Below are positions 31,310 to 41,406 of a stretch of DNA of 60,000 nt, piece by piece (position 1 is the first letter of the stretch; every line of letters begins with the position of its first letter). Both the position numbers and the translations under genes were made by a program. Under the pieces are notes generated by a model. That model saw only the letters and a program-made list of their open reading frames with translations, was not told the DNA's origin and made no database searches. Source of the DNA: an uncultured SAR116 cluster alpha proteobacterium (lineage in GTDB: Bacteria > Pseudomonadota > Alphaproteobacteria > Puniceispirillales > Marisalimonadaceae); assembly GCA_902615995.1 (NCBI GenBank), contig CACMRF010000004.1, forward strand, positions 1 through 60,000, written 5' to 3'.

Positions 31310-33142
31310 TTATTCTACATTTTCATCAAATAAATCTGCAAGTTGTTCTGTCATTGCTCCAGCTAAATGTTCTGCATCAGTGAGGGTCACAGCTTTTTTA
31401 TAATATCTTGTAACATCATGACCAATTCCGATTGCAATTAATTCGACTGGAGATTGATTTTCTATAAAATTAATTATTAGTTTTAAATGTTTTTCTAGGT
31501 AGTTACCACTATTTGCTGATAATGTAGTATCGTCTACAGGAGCTCCATCACTGATAACCATCAAAATTTTTCTTTCTTCATATCTGTGATAAATTCTTTC
31601 ATGAGCCCATGTCAGAGCTTCACCATCAATATTTTCTTTTAATATACCTTCTCTTAACATTAAACCTAGAGAGTTTTTTGATCTACGCCACGGTGCTTCT
31701 GCTGATTTATAGATAATGTGCCTTAAATCATTAAGTCTACCTGGGTTGGTTGTCTTACCTTCATTTATCCATTGTTCTCTAGATTGGCCTCCTTTCCAAG
31801 CTTTTGTGGTAAAGCCTAAAATTTCAACTTTAACTCCACACCTTTCTAATGTTCTTGCTAGAATATCTGCGCTTATAGCTGCAATAGTAATTGGTCTACC
31901 TCTCATTGAACCTGAGTTATCAATTAAAATTGAAACTATAGTATCTTTAAATTTTGTATCTTTTTCAATTTTATATGAAAGTGGGAATAAAGGATTTGAA
32001 ACAACTCTTGCCAGTTTTGCGGCATCAAGCATACCTTCTTCTAAATCAAATTCCCATGTTCTATTTTGTCTTGCTTGTAGTTTTCTTTGTAATTTGTTAG
32101 CTAAACGAGCAACAGCTCCTTGAAGATTTTCAAGTTGTTTATCCAAGGTTTTCCTTAATCTTAATAACTCATCATTATCACATAGATCTGTTGCATTTAT
32201 AGTTTCATCATATTTGTTTGTAAAAATTTTATAAGCATTAAACTTGTTATCTAACTGATTTTGATTATTTTGTTGCTTGGAAATTAATTCTTCATTTCCT
32301 TCTCCATCATTGCTTTCTATATCATCATCTGAAAATTCATTTTCATCAGAAGTAGATTCTGTATTTTCTTCTACGCCTGTTTCAATTCCGTCTTCATTAT
32401 CTTCTTCACTGTCTCCTTGTGATGTATTATTTTGATCATCTGAGTTTTCTTCATCACTTCCATCCTCATCAGAATCATCGTCAGAATCATTATTATTATC
32501 GTCTAAGTCTCCTAATTCAGATTTTAATGCGGTAAGAAGATTATTAATATTTTTTCCAAATAGCTCTTGATCATTTATATTTTCTGAAAGTTCAGATATA
32601 AATTTTCCAACTCTTTTTTCTAACCATGGTTCCCATAAAGACATAGTTTTTGTTGAATTTTGAGGTATAGGTGCATCTGATAGTTTTTTTCTTAAATATA
32701 AATGCATTGCATTTACAAAAGAAGTCGTGTCGTCGCTTCCTGGTGGTGCAATTAAATTAGTTTCAAATTTTTTTTCTATTAATTTTTGTAAATTTTTTTT
32801 AACTCCATAAAATTTCTTACTACCTATTCTTTCAATTCTTGTATCTTCAGCTAAATTAAAAATTGTTGCTGCCAAATCAGAGGATGGCTTTAATTTTGAA
32901 TGTATAAATCTATCATGATATTGTAATTTAAGAGAAATTTCATCTGATTCACCCCTAGTTTTATTAACAATTGTTTCATCAAAATCATTAGAATGTTTTG
33001 CAATTGTTATTTGTTTTGAATTAAATCTAGTCGTATTCCCAAAAAATTGTATCTCGCGATTTTTTAATTTATTTGAAGCAATTGCTTTAATTGTAGCTGC
33101 AGTTGCATTTTGAAATTCTGCTATTTTTTTTTCTTTATTCAT
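31310..33142 (-). CDS. cobT: CobT, VWA-domain subunit of the cobaltochelatase-type AAA+ complex
   Basis: A 610-residue protein of the CobT family. CobT works with AAA+ CobS as the chaperone-like motor that, with CobN, inserts cobalt into hydrogenobyrinate diamide in aerobic B12 synthesis. The middle (about 215-300) is a long, strongly acidic Asp/Glu/Asn/Ser tract. The C-terminal part is a von Willebrand A domain whose metal site (MIDAS) reads DNSGSMRG, with later [13 protein letters not shown]. It overlaps the end of cobS by 8 bases. No cobN or other corrin genes are in the window, so the true client is uncertain. Confidence 0.9.
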   Translation of the reverse strand: MNKEKKIAEFQNATAATIKAIASNKLKNREIQFFGNTTRFNSKQITIAKHSNDFDETIVNKTRGESDEISLKLQYHDRFIHSKLKPSSDLAATIFNLAEDTRIERIGSKKFYGVKKNLQKLIEKKFETNLIAPPGSDDTTSFVNAMHLYLRKKLSDAPIPQNSTKTMSLWEPWLEKRVGKFISELSENINDQELFGKNINNLLTALKSELGDLDDNNNDSDDDSDEDGSDEENSDDQNNTSQGDSEEDNEDGIETGVEENTESTSDENEFSDDDIESNDGEGNEELISKQQNNQNQLDNKFNAYKIFTNKYDETINATDLCDNDELLRLRKTLDKQLENLQGAVARLANKLQRKLQARQNRTWEFDLEEGMLDAAKLARVVSNPLFPLSYKIEKDTKFKDTIVSILIDNSGSMRGRPITIAAISADILARTLERCGVKVEILGFTTKAWKGGQSREQWINEGKTTNPGRLNDLRHIIYKSAEAPWRRSKNSLGLMLREGILKENIDGEALTWAHERIYHRYEERKILMVISDGAPVDDTTLSANSGNYLEKHLKLIINFIENQSPVELIAIGIGHDVTRYYKKAVTLTDAEHLAGAMTEQLADLFDENVE

Positions 33143-34139
33143 TTTCTAAGGTTTCGTTTTCAACTAATGTCCTTCCAAAACAACGTTGATAATATTCTGA
33201 AACTATTGGTTTTTCTACTTCATCACACTTATTTAAAAAAGTCATTTTAAATGCTAGGTCTAAATCATCTATAATGTTAAAATTTTCTGCCCAGGTTATT
33301 ACAGTTCTTGGTGACATTACAGTAGATAAGTCACCGGCTATAAAACCATTTCGAGTTAATTCAGCTAATGATACCATTTGATTAATTAATTTTTCATTTT
33401 TCCCAACAAATGTTGGAACCTTAGCTAAAATAATTTTTTCTTCAATCTCGTTTGGCAAATAATTTAATGCAGATACAATAGACCATCTATCCATTTGACC
33501 TTGATTAATTTGTTGTGTCCCATGATAAAGGCCACTAGTATCACCCAATCCTACAGTATTTGCTGTGGCAAAAATCCTAAAATTTTGGTGAGGGGTAATT
33601 ACTTTATTATTGTCTAATAAAGTTAATTTTCCACTAGCCTCTAAAATTCGTTGAATTACAAACATAACGTCAGGTCTTCCTGCATCATATTCATCAAAAA
33701 CAAGAGCAACTGGATTTTGAAGAGCCCAAGGTAAAACTCCTTCTTTGAAAACAGTTACTTGTTTACCATCTTTAAGCACAATTGCATCTTTTCCTACTAA
33801 ATCTAAACGACTAATGTGACTATCTAAGTTAATTCTGATACAAGGCCAATTTAATCTTGAAGCAACTTGTTCTATATGAGTTGATTTACCAGTACCATGA
33901 TATCCTTGGATCATTACTCTTCTATTATAAGAAAAACCAGCAAGAATTGCTTTAGTAGTCACCTCATCAAAGACATAAGATTCATCATGATCAGGAACAA
34001 ATTTTGTTTTTTCTTTAAATCCATAAACTTTCATGTTTGAAGAAAATCCAAAAAGTGACTTTGTATTTACTTCTCCTAGCTTTTTTGGAAATGCTTTTTC
34101 ATCATTATCCATATTTCTTGCAAGTCCAATATCATTCAT
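33135..34139 (-). CDS. cobS: CobS, AAA+ ATPase subunit of the cobaltochelatase-type complex
   Basis: A 334-residue MoxR-related AAA+ ATPase, the partner of CobT. Walker A is GYHGTGKST, Walker B LVFDEYD, and the sensor 1 region is [11 protein letters not shown]; the arginine-finger-like SPRTVITW lies near the C-terminus. CobS and CobT form a two-ring complex that powers the CobN chelatase. The start ATG at 34139 is preferred because GGAGA lies at the right distance upstream; an in-frame TTG four codons earlier is less likely. It follows the J-domain gene by 21 bases and overlaps cobT by 8. Confidence 0.93.
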   Translation of the reverse strand: MNDIGLARNMDNDEKAFPKKLGEVNTKSLFGFSSNMKVYGFKEKTKFVPDHDESYVFDEVTTKAILAGFSYNRRVMIQGYHGTGKSTHIEQVASRLNWPCIRINLDSHISRLDLVGKDAIVLKDGKQVTVFKEGVLPWALQNPVALVFDEYDAGRPDVMFVIQRILEASGKLTLLDNNKVITPHQNFRIFATANTVGLGDTSGLYHGTQQINQGQMDRWSIVSALNYLPNEIEEKIILAKVPTFVGKNEKLINQMVSLAELTRNGFIAGDLSTVMSPRTVITWAENFNIIDDLDLAFKMTFLNKCDEVEKPIVSEYYQRCFGRTLVENETLENE

Positions 34140-34160
34140 ATATATCTCCAAAATTTTATA

Positions 34161-34676
34161 TTAATTAATATCTATTGATGGGCTGTTAAAAGATTTGATG
34201 ATTGCTTTGTAAGCATTAGTTATTTTTACAAACATATCACTCTCATTATCTTTTAATTTTAAATTTTTGTCTGGGTGCCATTTCTTTGCCAATAATTTAT
34301 ATTGTTTCTTTACTTCTTCAATGTTTGCTGTTGGATTTAATTCTAATAATTTCCAGGAAGATAGTAATTTAGAATTAATTTTTTTCTTAGAAAGATTTTT
34401 ATTTTCTATATCATTAAAAAAATTGAAAGTATCATTTATTTTTTTGTTAAAATTACTCGTGCCAAATTTCCATGATGGTCTGTCCCATGTTGTTGATTTT
34501 CTTATTTCATTTTCGAATTGTTCTTCGGTAAGACCTTCAAAAAAATTCCAAGATCTATTAAAATCTCTTATATGTTCAATACAATAATATTTATAATTAG
34601 TAATATCTTTTCTAGATCTAGGTGCTGGATAAATCCCTTCTTCCTTACAATTTAAAAACTCACAAATTTTTTTCAT
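34161..34676 (-). CDS. J-domain (DnaJ-like) protein upstream of cobS
   Basis: A 171-residue protein whose C-terminal third is a J domain: LLELNPTANIEEVKKQYKLL, then KKWHPDKN with the essential HPD. J domains stimulate Hsp70 (DnaK) ATPase. The N-terminal 100 residues contain Cys/His positions (CEFLNCKEEG, YYCIEHIRDFN) that could bind a metal, followed by LTEEQFENEIR and WDRPSWKFG. Such proteins are commonly found directly before cobS in alphaproteobacteria. Their client is not established. It is divergent from bolA. Confidence 0.85.
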   Translation of the reverse strand: MKKICEFLNCKEEGIYPAPRSRKDITNYKYYCIEHIRDFNRSWNFFEGLTEEQFENEIRKSTTWDRPSWKFGTSNFNKKINDTFNFFNDIENKNLSKKKINSKLLSSWKLLELNPTANIEEVKKQYKLLAKKWHPDKNLKLKDNESDMFVKITNAYKAIIKSFNSPSIDIN

Positions 34677-34747
34677 TCTTATATTTTTAACCTTGATCAG
34701 TTATAAATTAATTTTATATTAAACTCATTAATATACAAATAGCATAA

Positions 34748-35026
34748 ATGAATAGAAAAGCAAAAATAACTAATATTTTAAATGAAAATCTTGATCTATA
34801 TAGATGTTATGTTTCAGATGTATCAGAATCACACAAAGGTCATAGTGGGTATGTTAAAGGAGAGGAGACACACTTTGAGGTTTTTATTATTTCAAATGAT
34901 TTTGAAAATAAAAATAGATTAGAAAGACATAAAATGGTTAATAATTTTTTAAAAAATGAATTTTTAGGTTCTTTACATTCAATCACTTATAAGTTAATGA
35001 CAGTATCAGAAAGTAAGAAGAATTAA
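34748..35026 (+). CDS. BolA family protein
   Basis: A 92-residue BolA protein, usually a partner of monothiol glutaredoxins in iron-sulfur or iron sensing. The conserved core is SHKGHSGYVKGEETHFEVFIIS followed by LERHKMVN, where the invariant His and the C-terminal helix lie. The length is that of short BolA/YrbA types. It is a lone gene, with its 3' end sharing TTAA with the convergent DUF2889 gene. A candidate promoter, TTGATC (34693) and TATTAA (34717), has an 18-base gap but is weak. Confidence 0.85.
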   Translation: MNRKAKITNILNENLDLYRCYVSDVSESHKGHSGYVKGEETHFEVFIISNDFENKNRLERHKMVNNFLKNEFLGSLHSITYKLMTVSESKKN

Positions 35027-35574
35027 TTTTCATACCATTTTGGCCATAATCTTTTAACAACTTCACTATTAGTGTTAAATGCATGACAAGTCCCAAGAAG
35101 AAGTGGCTTTATTTGATTATGGTTTAATTTGGTCTCATTTCGGTTTTTTTGTTTTGATTTGTAAGGATATATTGTTTGGAAAGCAGCCGTGGCAGCTGAA
35201 GACAGCAGCTCTGTTATATGAGTACAGCCATCTGTGCCACCTATTAATTTTGTTATTTCTCTCTTCCAGCCTGCTTTAATTTGTAGCCCAATAATTTTTT
35301 TGAAATTTGAGTTTGCATTTTTACAAATAGAATAAGGACTATTTTCTGTTTTAGCTTCTGCATCTACAACAAATAAATTGTCATCAAGAACTAATTTTAT
35401 TTTCATTTGATGTATAGGCTCGTCTTTTTTAATAATACCTCTGTCATGATTTTGAAAATTGTAATTTTTAGTATCTATTAATTTAGCTTCAATTTCAAAA
35501 AGTTCATCATCCCTGATAAAGCCTTTAAAACTTATATTTCTGTTATGAAGTAATTTACGTTTTATTTTATTCAT
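35023..35574 (-). CDS. DUF2889 domain protein
   Basis: A 183-residue protein of the DUF2889 family, of unknown function. Conserved parts are LLHNRNISFKGFIRDDELFEIEAKL at the N-terminus, IHQMKIKLVLDDN, then GGTDGCTHITELL and AFQTIYPYK. The GCTH segment contains a conserved Cys and His. The start is the ATG at 35574, which forms TAATG with the corC stop codon. An in-frame ATG at 35595 would lie inside corC. Translational coupling to corC suggests a related role, but none is known. Confidence 0.75.
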   Translation of the reverse strand: MNKIKRKLLHNRNISFKGFIRDDELFEIEAKLIDTKNYNFQNHDRGIIKKDEPIHQMKIKLVLDDNLFVVDAEAKTENSPYSICKNANSNFKKIIGLQIKAGWKREITKLIGGTDGCTHITELLSSAATAAFQTIYPYKSKQKNRNETKLNHNQIKPLLLGTCHAFNTNSEVVKRLWPKWYEN

Positions 35575-36827
35575 TATTTTTCTTGTTCTTTCCATAATCT
35601 CAATTTAGATAAAAAGTTTTTATCTTTTTGTAATATTCTAATTTTAATTCCAAAGAGTCTAAACTCTTGTCCAGGGTTTGGAATTGTTTTTGTTTCAAAA
35701 ACAACCAACCCGGCAATAGTGTTGTAATTTTCATCTGGTAAATCCCAAGCTAGAGATCGGTTTAAATCTCTTATTGTAACTGAACCGTCAATTATTAAAG
35801 AGCCATCAGGTTGTGATTTTACACCTTCAACATTTATATCAGTTTCATCATCAATTTCTCCAACAATTTCTTCTAAAATATCTTCTAATGTCACAATTCC
35901 ACGAAAATCACCATATTCATTTACTACAATTGCAAAATGCTCTTTCCTACCTCTGAAAATTTCTAATTGATCTAAAATTGGTGTCGTTTCTGGGGCAAAG
36001 TAAGGATCAATTAAAATATTTTTAAGATCAAATGATTTTGTATCTTTAAAATCGTTTCTTTGTAAAAATCTAAAAAGTTCTTTTGCATGCAATATGCCAA
36101 TGATATTATCCTGCGTGCCTGAAAAAACAGGTATTCTAGTGTATGGGCTTTCTCCAACAATTTTATAAATATTTGCTGCAGATAAGTTAATATCAATCAT
36201 TGTCACTATCCCTCTATGTGTCATGACTTCTTCGATATTTACATCTTCAATGTCTATCATACTTGACATTATTTTTCCTCTTTCGATAGCCCTGGTTTCT
36301 TTTCCGGCATGCAATCTTATCATTCCTTTTAATTCTTCTGTCTTAGCTTCTTCGCTAGCATAATCTGGTCCAGTTACTAATTTTGAAAATTTTTCTGTCA
36401 AGAAAGTTAAAGGAGTAAAAATTATAATAATTAAATTAATTAATGGCGATACCATAAGTGCAATTTCATCTGCATTTTTAAGAGCATAAGTCTTTGGTAT
36501 CATCTCAGCAAAAATGATAAGAATTATAGTTAATATAATTGTAATAATAATCAACGGTATGTCTGTAAAATATTTTATTGCAAAACTGGTCGCATATACT
36601 GAAGCAATTATATTTACAAAATTATTACCTATAAGTATTGTTCCAATCATTTTATCCCGATTTTTTAAAATCTTTTCGATTAATTTTGCTTTTTTATTTC
36701 CTTTATTTACTAGCTCATTAATACGAGCTTCAGATACAGCTGTTAAAGCAGTTTCAGAGCTTGAAAAAAATGCAGAACATACAATTAAAAATACAATAAT
36801 TAGTATAAAAATACTTAGTTCATTCAT
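35574..36827 (-). CDS. CNNM/CorC-HlyC family membrane protein with CBS pair
   Basis: A 417-residue protein with an N-terminal CNNM (DUF21) membrane domain (about 1-180, three to four helices, FSSSETALTAVSEARI near the start), a central pair of CBS domains (about 200-330), and a C-terminal CorC_HlyC transport-associated domain (VVNEYGDFRGIVTLEDILEEIVGEI, then IAGLVVFE). The family is involved in magnesium or cobalt efflux and was once called hemolysin. The gene overlaps aroB upstream by 8 bases and touches DUF2889 downstream with TAATG. It is part of the aroK-aroB-corC-DUF2889 run. Confidence 0.9.
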   Translation of the reverse strand: MNELSIFILIIVFLIVCSAFFSSSETALTAVSEARINELVNKGNKKAKLIEKILKNRDKMIGTILIGNNFVNIIASVYATSFAIKYFTDIPLIIITIILTIILIIFAEMIPKTYALKNADEIALMVSPLINLIIIIFTPLTFLTEKFSKLVTGPDYASEEAKTEELKGMIRLHAGKETRAIERGKIMSSMIDIEDVNIEEVMTHRGIVTMIDINLSAANIYKIVGESPYTRIPVFSGTQDNIIGILHAKELFRFLQRNDFKDTKSFDLKNILIDPYFAPETTPILDQLEIFRGRKEHFAIVVNEYGDFRGIVTLEDILEEIVGEIDDETDINVEGVKSQPDGSLIIDGSVTIRDLNRSLAWDLPDENYNTIAGLVVFETKTIPNPGQEFRLFGIKIRILQKDKNFLSKLRLWKEQEK

Positions 36828-37959
36828 TGATCAACTCATTTAAAAATTTTTTTAATGTAATCTCATCTACATCATTTTTAATTAATGCACTTCCTATTCC
36901 ATTAGATAAAATAAGTGTAATTTTTCCATTTTTAACTTTTTTATCTAAATAAAATTTATCTAAAAGTTTTTTTGACGATAGTTTTATGCCTTTAATGTCC
37001 TTTAATTTTGTTGGGAGATTAAATTTTGATATTAATTTTATACATCTTTTAGCTTCTTTTTTTGAGCACAAATTCATATGGGTACTTAGTTTAAATGCAC
37101 AGGTCATTCCAATTGCAACGGCCTCACCATGAATTAATTTTTTGCTATCATAGTTTATTAAATTTTCAAACGCGTGTGCAAAAGTATGACCGAAATTTAA
37201 TATCGCTCTTATACCTTGTTCTTTTTCATCTGTAGATACTATCTCTGCTTTAATTTGGCATGATTGAAAAATAATATTTTCAATATATGGACTTTTTAGT
37301 TTTTTAATACTTTCAATATTTTTTTCTAAATAACTAAAAAATCCTTTATCATATATAAAGGAATATTTAATAACTTCTGCAAAGCCTGCTAAAAGCTCTC
37401 TTTCAGGAAGTGTTTTTAAAAAATTTATATCAATTAAAACTCCTTCTGGCTGATAAAAAGTTCCAACAAGGTTTTTTCCATGTTTTGTATTTATTCCAGT
37501 TTTTCCTCCTACAGAACTATCTACTTGAGAAAGTAGAGTTGTTGGAATATGTATACATTTAACTCCCCTTAATACAATGGAACTAGCAAATCCAACTAAA
37601 TCACCTATTACACCACCACCTATGGAAATAATAATAGAATCTCTATTAATTTTATGAGATAAAATAAAATTTAATAAAATTGAGAGTTTGTCAAAATTTT
37701 TGAATTTATCTTTTGATTTTATTTTGAAAAAAAAATTTTTTGACCCTAATTTAATTGAAAGTTTTTCAAAGTTTTTAATCAAATTTTCATGTAATCGTAA
37801 TTTGTAAAAAAACTCATCATAAATTATATATATTTTTTTTCCTTTTAAAGTTTTGGAAAAATTCTTTTCTAATGTTTGAATGAAATTATCTCCTATCAAT
37901 ATCGAGTATTTAAATGATTTACTTTCATTAATAACCGATATTTTTTTTAAGACAGTCAT
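36820..37959 (-). CDS. aroB: 3-dehydroquinate synthase
   Basis: AroB cyclises DAHP to 3-dehydroquinate in the shikimate pathway, using NAD and a divalent metal. The 379-residue protein has normal length. The NAD-binding segment is ISIGGGVIGDLVGFAS, followed by HIPTTLLSQVDSSVGGKTGIN, and the metal ligands lie in LAGFAEVIK and LNFGHTFAHAFE, LIHGEAVAIG. It overlaps aroK upstream by 4 bases (ATGA) and corC downstream by 8 bases, so the three are translated as a unit. Confidence 0.96.
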   Translation of the reverse strand: MTVLKKISVINESKSFKYSILIGDNFIQTLEKNFSKTLKGKKIYIIYDEFFYKLRLHENLIKNFEKLSIKLGSKNFFFKIKSKDKFKNFDKLSILLNFILSHKINRDSIIISIGGGVIGDLVGFASSIVLRGVKCIHIPTTLLSQVDSSVGGKTGINTKHGKNLVGTFYQPEGVLIDINFLKTLPERELLAGFAEVIKYSFIYDKGFFSYLEKNIESIKKLKSPYIENIIFQSCQIKAEIVSTDEKEQGIRAILNFGHTFAHAFENLINYDSKKLIHGEAVAIGMTCAFKLSTHMNLCSKKEAKRCIKLISKFNLPTKLKDIKGIKLSSKKLLDKFYLDKKVKNGKITLILSNGIGSALIKNDVDEITLKKFLNELINE

Positions 37960-38492
37960 GATATACCTTTTATTATTTTATTACATATATTGTTAATAGA
38001 AAGATTATCTGTATTAATTTTTAGATGTGATTTTTGATAATTTTTAATTCTTTTATTTAATAACATTTTAATATTGGTCTCAACATTACCTTTAATCATA
38101 GGCCTATTAAAAGCTTTGCCAACCCTTTTGCTTAAAACTTTAATGTCACTATTTAGCCAAATTACTTTAGAATTATTTAAAAGAAATTCTCTAGTTTTTT
38201 TACTTTCGAAACCACCTCCACCTAAACTAATTATAGCCTTAACATTTTGTCTTAAGTATTCACTTACTTTTAAAAAAATAACCTTTTCTTCTATGGTACG
38301 AAAATATTCCTCTCCAAACTTCTTAAAAATCTCAATTATTTTTATATTTTCTTCTAATTCAATAATTGAGTCTATATCTATAAATCTTATACCTAGTTTT
38401 TTAGCTAATACACTTCCACAAGTAGTTTTACCAGAACCCATCATTCCTACTAAAGTAATTAACTTAATATTATTATTTGTCATGCTGTTCAT
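37956..38492 (-). CDS. aroK: shikimate kinase
   Basis: Shikimate kinase phosphorylates shikimate at position 3 using ATP. The 178-residue protein has Walker A GMMGSGKTT, the DID metal site in RFIDIDS, the substrate loop FRTIEEKVI and ISLGGGGFES. The lid arginine lies in KAFNRPMI. The ATG at 38492 is used; a second ATG three codons in (38483) is also possible, and neither has a clear ribosome site. It is the first gene of the aroK-aroB-corC-DUF2889 operon. Confidence 0.95.
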   Translation of the reverse strand: MNSMTNNNIKLITLVGMMGSGKTTCGSVLAKKLGIRFIDIDSIIELEENIKIIEIFKKFGEEYFRTIEEKVIFLKVSEYLRQNVKAIISLGGGGFESKKTREFLLNNSKVIWLNSDIKVLSKRVGKAFNRPMIKGNVETNIKMLLNKRIKNYQKSHLKINTDNLSINNICNKIIKGIS

Positions 38493-38595
38493 ATATTGTA
38501 ACTATAACGTATATACATGATTAAAATTCATTTATTTTTTAAAAAAATGTAAATAAAGACAAAAACTTGCCACAATCTTTTCATATCACACTTTC

Positions 38596-38724
38596 ATGAA
38601 AATTATAATTTCAATTATATTTTTATTTATTTTAGGTATTGTTACATATATTTATACATGGGATATACCTGTGCCAGAAAAAGAAGTTGAAAAAGAAATA
38701 AATATTTTGGATCTTAACAAATAA
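38596..38724 (+). CDS. 42-residue membrane-anchored protein, unassigned
   Basis: A short gene of 42 codons with an N-terminal hydrophobic helix (about 3-20) followed by TWDIPVPEKEVEKEINILDLNK, an acidic tail that would be exposed. I do not recognise a family with confidence, though a short protein with a WDIPxP motif next to a membrane helix is familiar from alphaproteobacteria. It starts with ATG and lies 4 bases before the next gene, pointing to coexpression with the 575-residue protein, xerD and accA. Coding use is typical of the neighbours. Its function is unknown. Confidence 0.6.
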   Translation: MKIIISIIFLFILGIVTYIYTWDIPVPEKEVEKEINILDLNK

Positions 38725-38728
38725 ATTT

Positions 38729-40456
38729 ATGAAATTATTATTTATTTTATTCTTAGCTCTATTTTCAAATTCTGCTTTTCCTCAGACACTAAAAAACTCC
38801 GACGACAATTTTATCAATTTAACAAATGAGATAAAAGGTGACCAAAAAACTTCAAATGATGTTAAAAGTGATAAAACTATTGATAAACAAAGTGATAATG
38901 AGACTAAAAAAATTGAACCTGTTATCATTGGTAAGCTTGAAATACCCTCCTTGGGTTCTATTGGAGTTGAAACAAGTTTAAATAAAAAAAAGGGTTTAAG
39001 TTTATGGAGTAATTTTACAGCCAGTGATGCAATAAAATATTTAAATTTATTACCAAACAAAATTTCTAGTAGATCCTATCAAAAATTTTTAAATGAAGTG
39101 TATGCCAGTACGTCTGAACCACCTGAAGGAAATTCTGATGAAATTTCTAAGTTTTTAGAGACTAGATTAGTCAAGTTAGCTTCAAATGGTCAAACAGATT
39201 ATTTAATAAAAATAATTTCTCAATTGCCTGAAAGTCCAAAATGGGAGAGGTGGAAGAAATGGTATGTGATTCATCATTTTTTGGTTAAAGACGATACTAA
39301 TGCTTGTCTTAAAATATCCAATACAATTAATAATTATGATAGTATTTTTTGGAAAAAAGCTAATCTATTATGTCTTATTCTTCAAAGGAATTTATCTGAG
39401 GCAAATTTCATATATGATGTTATGCGATCTCAAAACTTATTAGATGATACATTTGAAACACTAATTGATAAAATATTAAACGAAAAACAATTAGAAAAAT
39501 TCAATTTTAAAGATAAACCAGTTTCACCACTCAATTTAATTTTATTAGATATAACTAAACATCCAATTAGTTTTGAAATAATAAAAGATTTTGGTTTTGA
39601 ATATAAATTGCAATTATCAAACCTAATATATTTACAGCCTAAAGCAAGAGCATTGCTTATTGATCAAATAGCAACAGTTAGAGATATAAATAGTGATTTA
39701 TTAATAAAGATATATCAAGACATTAAACTTGAAAACTCAAATCAAGATGAGATTCTCAAAAGTTTAAGTTTAAATCCTAATGGATTTATTAGAGCTAAAG
39801 TTTGGCAAAATGCAATAAAAATTAAAGATAGTTCTGAAAAAGCTGAATTTATACTAAAAAGTCTATTAATTGAGAGTGAACATAATAACTCTAAAATAGC
39901 CTCACAGCTATATCTTCCAACTCTGATTTCTTTAAAATCTAATTCATTGTCTAAATCTCAAACACAGGATATTAACTATATATATAATCTCAATAATCCA
40001 GAAAAATTTGTTGATTCACCTTTTTCACAAATATTATTAGATCCTAAAAATAAAGTGTGGGATGAACAATTTATCACGCGGCACAATGCTTGGAATCTTG
40101 TTAATTTTCTTAGCTATTTAGGGATGCAGTTACCTAACATTACATTGAACAGTAAAATTAATTTCACCTCAAAAGATACAAAAAAAATAAATGATAAATT
40201 TTCTTTAAATATTTCTCATGAAGATTTTATCTTAAGTAGAGGAGTTTTTAATAATATAAAAGAAAAAAATTATTTAAAGGCAATTTTACTAATTGGTAAA
40301 TTAATAGGTGAAAATGAATTAAAATTTTTAAATTTAACAACTTTTAGAGCAATTGATATGTATTTAACTAATTTAGATTTTTTAACTTTACGTGATGAAT
40401 TTAGAAAAGAAGTTTTGTATGAAAAGTTTTTCTATTCTAATAAATCTTTACAATGA
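38729..40456 (+). CDS. 575-residue exported protein, unassigned
   Basis: I do not recognise this protein. It begins with a clear signal peptide (residues 1-18, cleaved near SAFPQ), then a Lys/Asp/Ser-rich linker of about 70 residues. The remainder is largely helical and may contain TPR-like or solenoid helices (for example the regions near 130-250), but no repeat motif is clear. No catalytic motif is visible. It would lie in the periplasm. It starts 4 bases after the 42-residue gene and overlaps xerD by 4 bases (ATGA), so it is translated together with xerD. Its link to recombination, if any, is unknown. Confidence 0.75.
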   Translation: MKLLFILFLALFSNSAFPQTLKNSDDNFINLTNEIKGDQKTSNDVKSDKTIDKQSDNETKKIEPVIIGKLEIPSLGSIGVETSLNKKKGLSLWSNFTASDAIKYLNLLPNKISSRSYQKFLNEVYASTSEPPEGNSDEISKFLETRLVKLASNGQTDYLIKIISQLPESPKWERWKKWYVIHHFLVKDDTNACLKISNTINNYDSIFWKKANLLCLILQRNLSEANFIYDVMRSQNLLDDTFETLIDKILNEKQLEKFNFKDKPVSPLNLILLDITKHPISFEIIKDFGFEYKLQLSNLIYLQPKARALLIDQIATVRDINSDLLIKIYQDIKLENSNQDEILKSLSLNPNGFIRAKVWQNAIKIKDSSEKAEFILKSLLIESEHNNSKIASQLYLPTLISLKSNSLSKSQTQDINYIYNLNNPEKFVDSPFSQILLDPKNKVWDEQFITRHNAWNLVNFLSYLGMQLPNITLNSKINFTSKDTKKINDKFSLNISHEDFILSRGVFNNIKEKNYLKAILLIGKLIGENELKFLNLTTFRAIDMYLTNLDFLTLRDEFRKEVLYEKFFYSNKSLQ

Positions 40457-41394
40457 ATTTAGATAAAAATAAAATTGATGAAATAATAGAAAACTTTGTT
40501 TCTACAAAAGTTTTAGATAAAGGAATAACGAGTAATACAATTACAGCTTACAAAAAAGATTTAAATCTGTTTACTAATTGGTGTCAAAATAATCAAATTA
40601 GTTTGATCAAAGTTCAAAAAAAAAACATAAATCTTTATATTCATTTTTTAAAAGAACAAAATTTAAATAGTTCTTCTATTAATAGAAAATTATCTGTTAT
40701 AAAAAGTTTTTATGATTATTTGAATCAATTGAATTTAATAAATTTCAATGAGCTAAAAACAATTGTAACCCAGAAATTAGAAAAAAATTTACCCAAACTT
40801 TTATCGGAAAAAGAAATATTAGATCTTATAGATAAATCGAAAGAAATGTACGTTAAAAATCCTACTAAAAATATATCGTATTTACGAATTCAGGTAATTT
40901 TAGAGATTTTATATTCAACTGGTCTTCGTATTAGTGAATTGTTAAATATAAAAATCAACCAAGTGGCAAATATAAAAGATAAATTGTATATAAACGGTAA
41001 GGGTAATAAACAGAGATTAGTAATATTTAATAAAAATGCTTTAGATTTATTAAAAAATTGGATTAGGATAATGACTAAGAATAATAAAAATAAAAACTCT
41101 TATCTTTTTGAAAATATTCATAACTTAAAAGTTATTTCACGACAACAAATATATAAAGACCTAAAAAAGTTAGCACTTAAAACTAATACTAACGTAGAAA
41201 AACTTTCTCCTCATTCGATAAGACATTCTTTCGCTAGTCACATGTTAAACAGAGGAGCTGATCTAAGAAGTATTCAAAAACTTTTGGGACATTCTGACAT
41301 ATCGACTACAGAAATTTATACACAAGTTAGACAAAATAGACTAAAAGGTTTAGTAAATAACATACATCCACTAAGTAATATATTAAAGAGATAG
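40453..41394 (+). CDS. xerD: tyrosine recombinase XerD/XerC type
   Basis: A 313-residue tyrosine recombinase of the kind that resolves chromosome dimers at dif with FtsK. The N-terminal SAM-like domain (about 10-95) precedes the catalytic domain, whose active residues are visible: Arg159 (TGLRISELL), Lys183 (GKGNKQR), His254 and Arg257 (HSIRH), His280 (LGHSD) and Tyr289 (EIYTQV). Whether it is XerC or XerD cannot be settled from motifs; its position before accA is usual for XerD in alphaproteobacteria. It overlaps the preceding gene by 4 bases. Confidence 0.85.
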   Translation: MNLDKNKIDEIIENFVSTKVLDKGITSNTITAYKKDLNLFTNWCQNNQISLIKVQKKNINLYIHFLKEQNLNSSSINRKLSVIKSFYDYLNQLNLINFNELKTIVTQKLEKNLPKLLSEKEILDLIDKSKEMYVKNPTKNISYLRIQVILEILYSTGLRISELLNIKINQVANIKDKLYINGKGNKQRLVIFNKNALDLLKNWIRIMTKNNKNKNSYLFENIHNLKVISRQQIYKDLKKLALKTNTNVEKLSPHSIRHSFASHMLNRGADLRSIQKLLGHSDISTTEIYTQVRQNRLKGLVNNIHPLSNILKR

Positions 41395-41406
41395 AGGATT
41401 AAATAA

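Noticed and set aside
31716-32123. 135-codon frame antisense to cobT
   Set aside because: It covers the VWA domain of cobT, whose metal site is intact, so it is a shadow.
32290-32500. Acidic repeat-like tract in cobT as a possible frameshift or low-quality region
   Set aside because: An Asp/Glu-rich linker of this kind is normal for CobT and the frame continues into an intact VWA domain.
38074-38520. 148-codon frame antisense to aroK
   Set aside because: aroK motifs are complete on the minus strand and the frame is hydrophobic without any family feature.
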